24,535 bases of DNA from a virus: IMG/VR virus record IMGVR_UViG_3300027963_000324, positions 1 through 24,535 of that record; one strand, written 5' to 3'. Of this stretch, positions 15,247 to 23,291 are shown in pieces (position 1 is the first letter of the stretch; each line of letters begins with the position of its first letter). The notes under the pieces were generated by a model, which was not told where the DNA came from, made no database searches, and saw only the letters and a list, made by a program, of their open reading frames with translations. Both the position numbers and the translations under genes were made by a program.

Positions 15247-15654
15247 ATGGCTCTCCCTAATGGTGGTGGTGGTTACCAAGTTGGTGCTGGTAACCGTCAA
15301 GAAACAATCCTGAGCGCTATGGCCGCTCCTCAAACGGCTACGGCTACTGCAACTCTTACCGCAGCGCAAATCGTTGGTCAAATGTTGGTGGCTAACCCAT
15401 CAACGTCTGCCGCAACGTACACGCTGCCTTTGGGCACGGCAATTGATACTGCTGTTCCTAACGCTACGGTCGGCAGCACTTTTGACCTGTCAATCGTCAA
15501 TATCGGCACTTCGTCCGGCGCGGTGACGTTGGCTGTTAACACTGGTGTGACCGATGGCGGCAACGCTTTGGTTGCTATCGCTGTTACAACCAGCCAGTTG
15601 TTCCGTTTCCGTAAGACCGGCGACGGTACTTACGTTGTGTATCGTTTGGGCTAA
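15247..15654 (+). CDS. Small beta-rich protein after coat (candidate capsid decoration)
   Basis: A 135-aa protein with N-terminus ALPNGGGGYQVGAGNRQETI, then beta-strand, Ala/Thr/Val-rich sequence (TSAATYTLPLGTAIDTAVPN, GSTFDLSIVNIGTSSGAVTL), ending GDGTYVVYRLG. I recall the NGGGYQVGAGNRQE start from unnamed proteins directly behind coat genes of similar phages. Placement between coat and a terminator suggests production in virion-level amounts, as for decoration proteins (inference). It has a strong AAGGA ribosome site. Confidence 0.75.
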   Translation: MALPNGGGGYQVGAGNRQETILSAMAAPQTATATATLTAAQIVGQMLVANPSTSAATYTLPLGTAIDTAVPNATVGSTFDLSIVNIGTSSGAVTLAVNTGVTDGGNALVAIAVTTSQLFRFRKTGDGTYVVYRLG

Positions 15655-15669
15655 AAGCCTAAATCTAAG

Positions 15670-15698
15670 GGGGAGGGCCACAAGCTCTCCCCTTTTTT
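15670..15698 (+). terminator. Rho-independent terminator after coat operon segment
   Basis: GGGGAGGGC (15670-15678) pairs with GCTCTCCCC (15684-15692), a 9-bp stem with one G-U pair and loop CACAA, followed by six T (15693-15698). This is a textbook intrinsic terminator 15 bases past the stop at 15654. The next gene starts only 13 bases later, so it must rely on read-through or another promoter. Confidence 0.88.
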
Positions 15699-15711
15699 AA
15701 AGGAATTAAAA

Positions 15712-16164
15712 ATGGGTAATACAAAATCTATTGGCGTTGCTTATAGCGATCAAGATATTGATGGCGGTACGATTGGCGCTGTTATTCCATCGACGATTGT
15801 TGGCACGACAATTTACGCTACCACTGAAATCGGCTACAGCGCAGCAGCCCAAGGTACTGTCACGCAAGCAACCAGCAAATCAACGGCTGTTACGTTGAAC
15901 AAGTCTGCTGGTCAAATTACAATGAACAACGCATCGTTGGCAGCCGCCACGAATGCTACGTTTACACTAAACAATTCTTTGATTAGCGCAAACGATGCAG
16001 TAATTTTGACTATTGCTGGTGGTCAAACAACCCCTGGTTCGTACAACGTTTTTGCTAACTCTCTAGCTTCTGGATCGGTTAGTATTACGTTGCGAAACAT
16101 CTCGGGCGGCACTTTGTCTGAGGCAATTGTCATCAACTTTGCTATCATTCATTGCACTGTCTAA
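15712..16164 (+). CDS. Beta-rich protein, candidate decoration/head fibre protein
   Basis: A 150-aa protein starting GNTKSIGVAYSDQDIDGGTI, then TQATSKSTAVTLNKSAGQIT at about residues 53-72, and a C-terminal SGGTLSEAIVINFAIIHCTV. The TQATSKSTAVTLNK...GQITMNNA...SEAIVINFA pattern is, from memory, widespread in unnamed proteins near phage coat genes. It looks like a jelly-roll or immunoglobulin-type fold (inference). AAAGGA lies before ATG. It sits downstream of a strong terminator, so its expression level may differ from coat. Confidence 0.74.
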   Translation: MGNTKSIGVAYSDQDIDGGTIGAVIPSTIVGTTIYATTEIGYSAAAQGTVTQATSKSTAVTLNKSAGQITMNNASLAAATNATFTLNNSLISANDAVILTIAGGQTTPGSYNVFANSLASGSVSITLRNISGGTLSEAIVINFAIIHCTV

Positions 16165-16166
16165 AC

Positions 16167-16186
16167 GGCGGGGCTTCGGCCCCGTC
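16167..16186 (+). promoter_or_regulatory. UUCG-capped GC hairpin
   Basis: CGGGGC-TTCG-GCCCCG (16169-16184) extends to 8 bp with a G-U and a G-C pair. There is no downstream T run, so it is not a canonical terminator. It could stabilise the 3' end of upstream mRNA, be a processing site, or act as a weak pause. Confidence 0.6.
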
Positions 16187-16200
16187 TACTGAGGTTTACG

Positions 16201-16932
16201 ATGGCAACATATTCGGCTGGCGATCAGATCAACCGCGCCCTGCGTTTGTTGGGGGTTCTGGCAGAAGGTGAAACGTCATCGGCGTCAGTGATGCAAGATT
16301 CACTGATGGCAATGAATCAGATGATTGATTCATGGAACACTGAGCGGTTGTCGGTGTTCTCAACCATAGACCAGATCGTTAATTGGCCTGTCGGTTCAAT
16401 CAACGCCACGCTAGGCCCGTCAGGGTCTTTGGTACGTCTAAACGGTACTGCTGTTCGTCCCATTCTGGTTGATGACGCAACGTATTTTCGTGATCCGCAG
16501 ACGAATGTGTCTTACGGGATCAAGCTGATCAACCAACAGCAATACGATGGTATTGCGGTCAAGACTGTAACGTCTACTTATCCACAAGTCATGTTCGTAA
16601 ACATGACCTACCCAGACATCGACATTTACCTTTACCCCAAGCCAACGCGCTTGCTAGAGTTTCACTTTATTAGCGTGCAAGAGTTGTCTGAACCGGCAAC
16701 GCTATCAACCACGTTGGCGTTTCCCCCAGGTTACCTGCGGGCGTTTACTTATAACCTAGCGATGGAGATCGCGCCGGAGTTTGGCGTTGAACCCTCGCCG
16801 CAAGTGCAGCGTATTGCTATGACCAGCAAACGTAACTTGAAGCGCATCAACAATCCTGACGATGTGATGTCAATGCCGTATGCAATCGTTGCAACGCGCC
16901 AGCGGTTTAACGTGTACGCCGGGAATTATTGA
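16201..16932 (+). CDS. Head-tail adaptor / packaged DNA stabilisation protein, P22 gp4-like
   Basis: A 243-aa protein. Its N-terminus SAGDQINRALRLLGVLAEGE followed by MAMNQMIDSWNTERLSVFST is the family signature of P22 gp4-type adaptors, which bind the portal ring after packaging. The middle is beta-rich (MTYPDIDIYLYPKPTRLLEF), and a C-terminal helical part begins near FPPGYLRAFTYNLAMEIAPE. It is longer than P22 gp4 (166 aa). GAGG lies before ATG. The stop overlaps the gp10-like gene by one base, in the gene order expected for P22-like phages. Confidence 0.87.
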   Translation: MATYSAGDQINRALRLLGVLAEGETSSASVMQDSLMAMNQMIDSWNTERLSVFSTIDQIVNWPVGSINATLGPSGSLVRLNGTAVRPILVDDATYFRDPQTNVSYGIKLINQQQYDGIAVKTVTSTYPQVMFVNMTYPDIDIYLYPKPTRLLEFHFISVQELSEPATLSTTLAFPPGYLRAFTYNLAMEIAPEFGVEPSPQVQRIAMTSKRNLKRINNPDDVMSMPYAIVATRQRFNVYAGNY

Positions 16933-18470
16933 TGAAAAGTCCCATTTTGGGATCGGCGTATGTTGCTCGGTCGGTCAACGCCGCCGACAACAGAATGGTG
17001 AACTTGTTCCCGGAAATTGTGCCGGAAGCAGGTAAGGAACCGGCGTTCCTAAACAGAGCGCCAGGACTCAAACTGTTGGCAACAATCGGTGGCGGGCCGA
17101 TCCGTGGCGTATGGGCGTTCTCGTCTCAAGACGGCACCGGCTTTGTAGTGTCTGGCACCGAGTTGTACAAGATTAACAACTCCTACACTGCGACACTTTT
17201 GGGGACCGTAGCTGGCACAGGCCCCGTCAGCATGGCTGACAACGGTACGCAATTGTTCATTGCGGCTAACGGCCCTAGTTACATCTACAACAACACGACT
17301 GGCGCGTTTGGAGCAATCACCGATCCTGACTTCCCCGGCGCTGTAACCGTCTGCTATCTGGACGGCTACTTTGTGTTCAACGAACCCAACAGCCAGAAAT
17401 TGTGGGTGACTGCGCTGCTAGACGGTACGTCTATTGACCCGCTGGAATTTGCCAGCACCGAAGGCTCGCCCGATGGTTTGATTGCGGTAGCTGCAAACTT
17501 CCGCGAAGTGTGGGCGTTTGGCACCAACTCCATTGAAGTCTGGTATGACTCCGGCGCAACGGATTTTCCGTTGCAACGCATTCAAGGCGCGTTTAATGAG
17601 TTAGGTTGCGCTGCACCATATTCTGTTGCCAAGATGGACAACGGGATGTTTTGGCTTGGGCGTGATCGGCGCGGTCAGGGCATGGTCTACCGTGCCAACG
17701 GCTACACCGGCCAGCGCATCTCTACCCATGCAATTGAATGGCAGATCCAGCAATACAGTGACATTTCTGACGCGATTGCTTACACGTACCAGCAGGGCGG
17801 TCATTCTTTCTATGTGCTGATTTTCCCAACTGGCAACGCTACTTGGGTGTACGACGCGGCTACGGAAGCGTGGCACGAACGGGCCGGTTGGGTAAACGGT
17901 GAGTTTACTCGTCACCGCAGCAACTGCCAGATGTCGTTTAACAATCAGATTGTTGTTGGCGACTATGCCAACGGCAACATTTACGCTTTTGACTTAGATG
18001 TGTACGCTGACAACGGCAGCATCCAAAAGTGGTTGCGCTCATGGCGGGCGCTGCCAACTGGTCAGAATAACCTAAAACGCACCGCGCACCATAGCCTACA
18101 ACTTGATTGTGAGTCTGGCGTTGGGCTAAACGGGTTTGTTGTAAACGAAGACATTTACCTACAAACGGAAGATGGCGATTATTTAATTACTGAAGCTAGC
18201 GACTATTTGATCGCAGACCAGCAAGCAATTGCCACGCAAGGCGCTGACCCAAAAGTAATGTTGCGTTGGTCGGATGACGCGGGTCACACTTGGTCAAACG
18301 AGCACTGGTCGCCAATTGGCAAGATTGGCGCTTATTATCATCGGGTGTTCTGGCGGCGCTTAGGTATGACCCTAAAATTGCGCGATCGGGTATACGAGGT
18401 TTCGGGCACCGATCCAGTCAAGACGGTGATCATGGGTGCAGAATTGATTCTTAGCCCGACCAATGCCTAG
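16932..18470 (+). CDS. Packaged DNA stabilisation / tail hub protein, P22 gp10-like
   Basis: A 512-aa protein close to P22 gp10 (472 aa), which forms the tail hub beneath gp4. Signatures are the N-terminal ILGSAYVARSVNAADNRMVN, NLFPEIVPEAGKEPAFLNRA, and a later beta-propeller-like body with VWAFGTNSIEVWYDSGATDF and NELGCAAPYSVAKMDNGMFW. The C-terminus has RWSDDAGHTWSNEHW, common in such hub proteins. I chose ATG 16932 (TGATG overlap with gp4 gene) over the in-frame TTG 16929. The 3' end overlaps the next gene by 8 bases. Confidence 0.9.
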   Translation: MKSPILGSAYVARSVNAADNRMVNLFPEIVPEAGKEPAFLNRAPGLKLLATIGGGPIRGVWAFSSQDGTGFVVSGTELYKINNSYTATLLGTVAGTGPVSMADNGTQLFIAANGPSYIYNNTTGAFGAITDPDFPGAVTVCYLDGYFVFNEPNSQKLWVTALLDGTSIDPLEFASTEGSPDGLIAVAANFREVWAFGTNSIEVWYDSGATDFPLQRIQGAFNELGCAAPYSVAKMDNGMFWLGRDRRGQGMVYRANGYTGQRISTHAIEWQIQQYSDISDAIAYTYQQGGHSFYVLIFPTGNATWVYDAATEAWHERAGWVNGEFTRHRSNCQMSFNNQIVVGDYANGNIYAFDLDVYADNGSIQKWLRSWRALPTGQNNLKRTAHHSLQLDCESGVGLNGFVVNEDIYLQTEDGDYLITEASDYLIADQQAIATQGADPKVMLRWSDDAGHTWSNEHWSPIGKIGAYYHRVFWRRLGMTLKLRDRVYEVSGTDPVKTVIMGAELILSPTNA

Positions 18471-18933
18471 CCCTAACGCAAACCCCACGCCAATCACTCC
18501 ACCACGGGTGCCGCTGGTTGACCCGCGCACGGGGTACATTGACCGCGCTTGGTATCTGTTCTTTTTGTCGCTCAACAACGCAGCGATTGCGATTATTGAT
18601 GACTCTGGGCTTACATTTAGCGCCGAGTCAACAATTGCTTCTGTTGATGCGGAACTGCAAACGCTGGCGCAATTTGTGGAGACGCTACCGCCTGTTGTTG
18701 CTTTACCGGCCCCAGACGTATTGACGGATTGCTGCTCGGGCTTGGTGTCGCAGATTGCCGAGATGCAAAAGCAGATTGACTCGCTGGCGTTGCTGCCCGC
18801 ACAAGTAACCGCTATGCTTTCGCAATTGGCTGATGTGAGCGCAATGAACCCGTCTAACGGTGACAAGCTGATCTACAACGGCACCACCGGAAAATGGGAG
18901 CAAGACTCTCGCAGCTACCTCATGCTTGAATAA
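18463..18933 (+). CDS. Candidate tail needle/plug protein (gp26 position)
   Basis: A 156-aa protein. It has a Pro-rich start (NANPTPITPPRVPLVDPRTG), then IDRAWYLFFLSLNNA, a helical region with a coiled-coil-like QIAEMQKQIDSLALLPAQVT at about residues 97-116, and a terminal motif SNGDKLIYNGTTGKWEQDSR. P22 encodes the trimeric needle gp26 right after gp10; this gene holds that position and has an elongated helical middle. The xDxLxYNxxTGKW ending is common to fibre tips. There is no sequence match strong enough to call it gp26, so the role is inferred from position and shape. Confidence 0.65.
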   Translation: MPSPNANPTPITPPRVPLVDPRTGYIDRAWYLFFLSLNNAAIAIIDDSGLTFSAESTIASVDAELQTLAQFVETLPPVVALPAPDVLTDCCSGLVSQIAEMQKQIDSLALLPAQVTAMLSQLADVSAMNPSNGDKLIYNGTTGKWEQDSRSYLMLE

Positions 18934-18944
18934 AGGATCTTTAC

Positions 18945-19280
18945 ATGGCTGTTTCAGTAAAAGTTTTAGTCCCCGCCAAGTACGCGGAGTCCTCGCAAAC
19001 GACCCAGTACACCGCGACTGGTCTTACCGCAATCATTGACAAGTTTACGGCGACCAACATCAGCGGTTCTGCTGCTACAATTTCCGTCAACTTGGTTACA
19101 CTGGCTGGTTCTGCTGGCAATACTAACCTGATCACCAAGACCAAGACGTTGGCCGCATCAGAGGTCTACACGTTCCCAGAGTTGGTTGGGCAAGTTCTAG
19201 GTGTCGGCGACTTTATCAGTACAATTGCTGGAACGGCCAGCGCAATCAACATCCGGGTTTCTGGGCGGGAGGTAACATAA
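18945..19280 (+). CDS. Small beta-rich virion-region protein
   Basis: A 111-aa protein with VLVPAKYAESSQTTQYTATG at about residues 7-26, then IIDKFTATNISGSAATISVN at about 30-49, and ending INIRVSGREVT. This pattern (PAK...TTQYTA...IDKFTxTN...PELVGQVL...SGRE) is familiar from unnamed proteins in the tail-hub/ejection region of similar phages. The predicted fold is a compact beta-sandwich. AAAGGA lies before ATG. The stop shares a base with the next ATG. Function unknown; a tail or capsid surface subunit is plausible. Confidence 0.76.
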   Translation: MAVSVKVLVPAKYAESSQTTQYTATGLTAIIDKFTATNISGSAATISVNLVTLAGSAGNTNLITKTKTLAASEVYTFPELVGQVLGVGDFISTIAGTASAINIRVSGREVT

Positions 19281-20017
19281 TGAGTTGGCTTGACAAATTA
19301 GCTCCAGTTTTAGGTGGTGTTGGTGGGTTTTTAGTTGGTGGACCAACCGGAGCAATGTTAGGAGCTTCTTTGGGTTCTGGCATTAGTGGCGCGTCTGCCG
19401 CTAAAAACGCTGCCAATGTACAAGCGCAAGCAACTCAGGCCGCGCAAGATGCTCAAGAACGAATGTTTGAGCGTCAGGTTGAACTGCAAGAGCCGTTTCG
19501 TCAAGCCGGCGTTAATGCGCTTAACAAACTGATTCCGCTATCTGACTATACCAAGTTTGGTATGGATCAGTACCAAGCCGACCCTGGCTACGGGTTCCGC
19601 TTGTCAGAAGGCATGAAAGCACTTGACCGCACGGCAGCAGCGCGTGGTGGTTTGTTGTCTGGCGCTACGCTTAAAGGGGCGCAGCGTTACGGTCAAGACC
19701 TTGCATCGCAAGAGTATCAAAACGCTTTTAACCGTTACCAGACCGAGCGAGCGGCGCAACTTAATCCATTGCAATCATTGGCGGGCGTAGGGCAGACCGC
19801 AGCAGGTACGTTAACTAACGCATACGGCGCTTTCGGTGCGCAGATGGGTCAGAATCTGCAAGACATTGGGTCTGCCCGCGCCTCTGGTTATCTTGGTGGT
19901 CAAAACGCTTTAAATCAAGCACTTGGTCAAGCTGGTCAAATGTATCAGTACGGGCAGCGTACAAATGCGCTGGCTGATTTCTACGGCAGGACTCCAGCGC
20001 CAATTGAAAATAGGTAA
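19280..20017 (+). CDS. DNA ejection / internal virion protein (gp7-like position)
   Basis: A 245-aa protein. It has a Gly-rich hydrophobic N-terminus (APVLGGVGGFLVGGPTGAML at about residues 8-27) and a long Gln/Ala-rich helix (QAQATQAAQDAQERMFERQV). A conserved core DPGYGFRLSEGMKALDRTAA begins at about residue 101, with RGGLLSGATLKGAQRYGQDL after it. This core and the following Ala/Gln-rich helices are typical of podovirus ejection proteins. These proteins are packaged and released into the host envelope to build a DNA conduit. It is the first of three consecutive such genes. Confidence 0.8.
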   Translation: MSWLDKLAPVLGGVGGFLVGGPTGAMLGASLGSGISGASAAKNAANVQAQATQAAQDAQERMFERQVELQEPFRQAGVNALNKLIPLSDYTKFGMDQYQADPGYGFRLSEGMKALDRTAAARGGLLSGATLKGAQRYGQDLASQEYQNAFNRYQTERAAQLNPLQSLAGVGQTAAGTLTNAYGAFGAQMGQNLQDIGSARASGYLGGQNALNQALGQAGQMYQYGQRTNALADFYGRTPAPIENR

Positions 20018-20022
20018 TTGAC

Positions 20023-21501
20023 ATGGCACTTCGACCTCTTGATCCGTCAATCGTCAACGCTTACCAAGCGCCCAAGTTCAATATGCCAGATCCTTTGCAG
20101 GATGCTGTTGCTATGGAACAACTTAGAAATTATAAAGCGGCGCGGCAAATCCGTGAGCAGGATTTGGCAAATGAAAACGAGTCTAAAACATTTTTGACAA
20201 ACATACAGAACACAATTACACAAGAGGGTGGGCCAGAACTGCGATTAGCAGTACCAAAAATGCTTGCTCACCCAAACGCTAAAATTAGGCAAGCTGCTGG
20301 TGCAATTCAAGAGCATCTTGATCGTCTTGATCGAATAGCTGAGTACAAAAAACTTAACCCAGAAGAACCAATCCAACCTACAGAAGGCGCAATAACGTCA
20401 CGCGTAGCGCCGTTAAGTGTTTCAATGCTTGAGACAGGGCCGGAAGGTGCTGCCCCACGCACGTTTCCAAATGCGCCGCCGGGAATGGCGGGGGTTACTG
20501 TAGGAACTGCTGAACGCGGAAGCAATGTTAGCCCTGCTGCCGCAGCGTCTACTAATGCTTTAATTCCTGATGCGTTTAAGCAACAGATACAAAACGAGTT
20601 AGCCAGAGCAGAAAAATTTGCTAGATTCTATGAAATTCAAGCGTTACGAGACCCTAAAGAATATAAAGACGCGGCAAAACAAGCCCGCGAACAAGTAAAT
20701 GCTTTAAGGAAAATGCAATCAATTGAACCAAACAGATTGCTGATGTTGGGCGACGTTTCCATGATGACGCCCCCCGCGCCAGAAGGAATGCCAGCAGATC
20801 AACGCTTGTTTAATGCGTACATGAGTATGACGCCTGATCAACAAGCGGCATTTGATAAATTTCGAATGGCTACCAAACCGACTACAACCATAAACGTCAG
20901 CGCCACAAACACGCCCCCCGGGAAAAGTTTAGCCGCGCCGATTGGACAACGCGCCGAAGCGTCTTTGGTAAAAGCTGAAGGCGCTACGGAAATTATGACT
21001 GCCGCGAATTCTGTGCGGGACGCGCTTAACACCGGCAACGTGATTGCTGGTCCGGGCGCGGGCATACGAACTAAGTTTGCTCAAGTTCTTGAAATGGCCG
21101 GCGTTGGCGATAAAGAAAAGTTGACCGCCACCCGTACCGCTATTCAAGGTATGGCTGACTTGACTTTGCAAAGCCGCGCTGAATTGAAAGGCCAAGGTCA
21201 GATCACAGACGCGGAAACCAAGTTGCTGGAGCGCGCGCGGTCTGGCGATATTGCCGATATGACTATCGCAGAACTTCAAACCGTTGTTAATGTATCGCAG
21301 CGTTTGGCTGGCCGGTTGTGGTCTAACCATCAGACGTTGCTAGGTACAATGAAAACCGATCCCGCTGCCGCTGACGTATTTAAATACTACACCCCGACTG
21401 CGGCTATGCCGCAAGCTCTTGAGGAAGGTAAGTCTGTATCTGAGCAAGAGAAAAAAGATAGATTATCTGGGCTAAAAACTATCTTTGGTACAAAACAATG
21501 A
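20023..21501 (+). CDS. Ejection / internal virion protein, large helical
   Basis: A 492-aa protein, mostly helical. The N-terminus LDPSIVNAYQAPKFNMPDPL is followed by long charged helices (residues 30-120), a Pro/Ala-rich low-complexity stretch at about 115-190, and a C-terminal helical domain with GPGAGIRTKFAQVLEMAGVG at about 344-363 and LKGQGQITDAETKLLERARS at about 388-407. The latter region resembles C-terminal parts of phage internal-virion proteins as I recall them. P22 encodes three ejection proteins in this position (gp7, gp20, gp16). The assignment is by order, size and composition. The stop overlaps the next ATG (ATGA). Confidence 0.75.
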   Translation: MALRPLDPSIVNAYQAPKFNMPDPLQDAVAMEQLRNYKAARQIREQDLANENESKTFLTNIQNTITQEGGPELRLAVPKMLAHPNAKIRQAAGAIQEHLDRLDRIAEYKKLNPEEPIQPTEGAITSRVAPLSVSMLETGPEGAAPRTFPNAPPGMAGVTVGTAERGSNVSPAAAASTNALIPDAFKQQIQNELARAEKFARFYEIQALRDPKEYKDAAKQAREQVNALRKMQSIEPNRLLMLGDVSMMTPPAPEGMPADQRLFNAYMSMTPDQQAAFDKFRMATKPTTTINVSATNTPPGKSLAAPIGQRAEASLVKAEGATEIMTAANSVRDALNTGNVIAGPGAGIRTKFAQVLEMAGVGDKEKLTATRTAIQGMADLTLQSRAELKGQGQITDAETKLLERARSGDIADMTIAELQTVVNVSQRLAGRLWSNHQTLLGTMKTDPAAADVFKYYTPTAAMPQALEEGKSVSEQEKKDRLSGLKTIFGTKQ

Positions 21502-23054
21502 GCGAACAATTTCGCGAGCAGATCAACACCGCGCGGCGGCGCGGGTACAGCGACGATGAGATCGTTGACTTCCTAAAGCAAAGCGACAAGCGCGTAAGCG
21601 AAGCGTTGTCGTCTGGGTACAAGTCAAACGAGATCCTTGATTTCCTTGCGCCCAAACCTTCAATGGGTGAAGAAGCAGTACGGAAAGCGGGTATCGTAGG
21701 ACGATCTGCAAGCGAGGCAATGATTGGCCCCGCAGCGGGCGCGCTGATGGGTGCGCCGTTTGGCCCAGTCGGTGCGGCGGTAGGTGGTTTAGTTGGTGGT
21801 TTGGCAATTCCCGCTGCCGATGTTTTAGTTCAAGGCTACAACCGTCTTGCCGACAGTAACCTAAGAACGCCATCTCAAGTTATTTCAAATTTCCTTCCCG
21901 GCCCCCGCCCAGAATCTTCTGGTGAACGTATGCTTGGCGCGGCCACTAACGCGCTTGCGGGTACTGTTGGATCGGTAGCAACTGGGCGCGGCGCTATGGC
22001 GATGCCAGGGATGTTTGGCGCGGCGGGTAAAGAAGCTGCTCGCGCGCCAGTTGGTCAGATTGTTACCGCGCCAGTTTCGGCGGCTACGGCGCAAGGCGTA
22101 ACCGAAGCGACGGATAGCCCATTGGCGGGTCTACTCGCAGGAACTGCGGTTAGCGGAGCGGCGGGTCTGCGGCCTACAAAACGTGAAGCAGTTCCGTCAA
22201 CTGAGCAATTGAAAGCGCAGTCTGACGCAGCGTATAAAGTGCTAGATAACTCTGGTTTTCAGTTCTTTAGGAAAGAATTTAACCAGCACATGGACACGCT
22301 GCCTAGCAAACTGCGGTCTGAAGTTGGGTACGCAGAAGGCTTGTCGCCTAAAATCGACGCGGTAATGGCCCAACTTAAATCTGACCGACCTAAAGATATT
22401 GTTGAGTTGCAAGCACTTAGAAAAGTAATTGGGGGTGCGGCTAAAAGTCCCGACCCTCAAGAGCGTTTAATCGCGAGTAGAGTATTGGATGAGTTTGATG
22501 ATTATTTGTTAAACGCGCCCAACAAAGCGTTGATAGTGCGAGATCCTGCGGCGCTTGAGGCTTGGAAAACTGCCAAGTCTGACTACGCCAAGATGAAAAA
22601 AAGCGAGCTAATTACCGACATCATCGAACGCGCCGACGTTTCCCAAGGAAACAAAGAAGGAAACATGGCGTCGCAATTGTCGGCGCTGGCTAAAAACGAA
22701 AAGAAAATGCGGTTCTTTACGCCGGACGAACAGCAAGCTATTAAGGACGCCGCCAAAGGTGGGGTTACGCAAAACATCCTTCGCACGTTAGGGAAGTTCA
22801 CGCCGCTAACGCCCGCGTCAACTATCTTTACTGTTGTAAGCCCGTTCGGCGCATATACCGCCGGTGCTGGTTATGCTGCGCGTGAGTTGGCAACCATACG
22901 GCGAGAGCAGGAAATTAACAGACTGGCTAGTCAAATGCGTCTGGGCGCGCGGCCAAAAGTTATCGAAGGCGCTGGCGCAAATGTACCGGTATTTGCAGGG
23001 CGCGCTGCGTTAAACTCTCTTTATTCTGAAAACCAAAACCAACTGGCCCCATGA
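21498..23054 (+). CDS. Ejection / internal virion protein with tandem GY-EI-FL motifs
   Basis: A 518-aa protein. The N-terminal 55 residues hold two copies of a short helical motif, ARRRGYSDDEIVDFLKQSD and ALSSGYKSNEILDFLAPKP, which recur in podovirus internal proteins as I recall. A Gly/Ala-rich hydrophobic segment follows at about 75-113 (GPAAGALMGAPFGPVGAAVG) and a second at about 436-465, with charged helices between them (about 240-430). Hydrophobic Gly-rich segments fit proteins that enter or cross membranes during genome ejection. It overlaps the preceding and following genes by 4 bases each. Confidence 0.77.
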   Translation: MSEQFREQINTARRRGYSDDEIVDFLKQSDKRVSEALSSGYKSNEILDFLAPKPSMGEEAVRKAGIVGRSASEAMIGPAAGALMGAPFGPVGAAVGGLVGGLAIPAADVLVQGYNRLADSNLRTPSQVISNFLPGPRPESSGERMLGAATNALAGTVGSVATGRGAMAMPGMFGAAGKEAARAPVGQIVTAPVSAATAQGVTEATDSPLAGLLAGTAVSGAAGLRPTKREAVPSTEQLKAQSDAAYKVLDNSGFQFFRKEFNQHMDTLPSKLRSEVGYAEGLSPKIDAVMAQLKSDRPKDIVELQALRKVIGGAAKSPDPQERLIASRVLDEFDDYLLNAPNKALIVRDPAALEAWKTAKSDYAKMKKSELITDIIERADVSQGNKEGNMASQLSALAKNEKKMRFFTPDEQQAIKDAAKGGVTQNILRTLGKFTPLTPASTIFTVVSPFGAYTAGAGYAARELATIRREQEINRLASQMRLGARPKVIEGAGANVPVFAGRAALNSLYSENQNQLAP

Positions 23055-23242
23055 TGGTTACATTATCTGAAGTCGATCACAAGATTGACGCCCACGTTGA
23101 CATCTGCGCGATTCGGTACGAAGGTATCGAGAAAGAGACGCGCGGTATCCACGCCCGGATCAAGCGTCTAGAGCAGATCTTGATCACGGGCGGCGGGGCC
23201 ATCATTATGATGCTGCTGACGATGCTAATAAAAGTTCATTAA
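23051..23242 (+). CDS. Small single-span membrane protein, holin-like
   Basis: A 63-aa protein with an N-terminal charged helix (VDHKIDAHVDICAIRYEGIE), a basic amphipathic stretch ARIKRLEQ, and one C-terminal membrane segment at residues 43-60 (ILITGGGAIIMMLLTMLI). This layout resembles XhlA/hemolysin-type holin partners or class III holins. No endolysin or spanin is visible next to it, so a lysis role is only a candidate. Two adjacent ATGs exist (23051, 23054); the first overlaps the upstream TGA. Confidence 0.66.
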   Translation: MMVTLSEVDHKIDAHVDICAIRYEGIEKETRGIHARIKRLEQILITGGGAIIMMLLTMLIKVH

Positions 23243-23281
23243 ACGGTAATCGTCAGTTCGTAAAATGAAGTTCCTTTTCTT

Positions 23282-23285
23282 GGAG
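23282..23285 (+). promoter_or_regulatory. Shine-Dalgarno GGAG deciding the 23292 start
   Basis: GGAG sits 6 bases before ATG 23292, whereas the in-frame ATG at 23265 has no upstream purine site. This favours the shorter 70-aa product. Confidence 0.7.
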
Positions 23286-23291
23286 CCTCAC

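Noticed and set aside
23238-23266. TAAAAT (23261-23266) as a -10 box for the acidic gene
   Set aside because: No recognisable -35 at proper spacing; the match could be chance in a short AT-rich gap.
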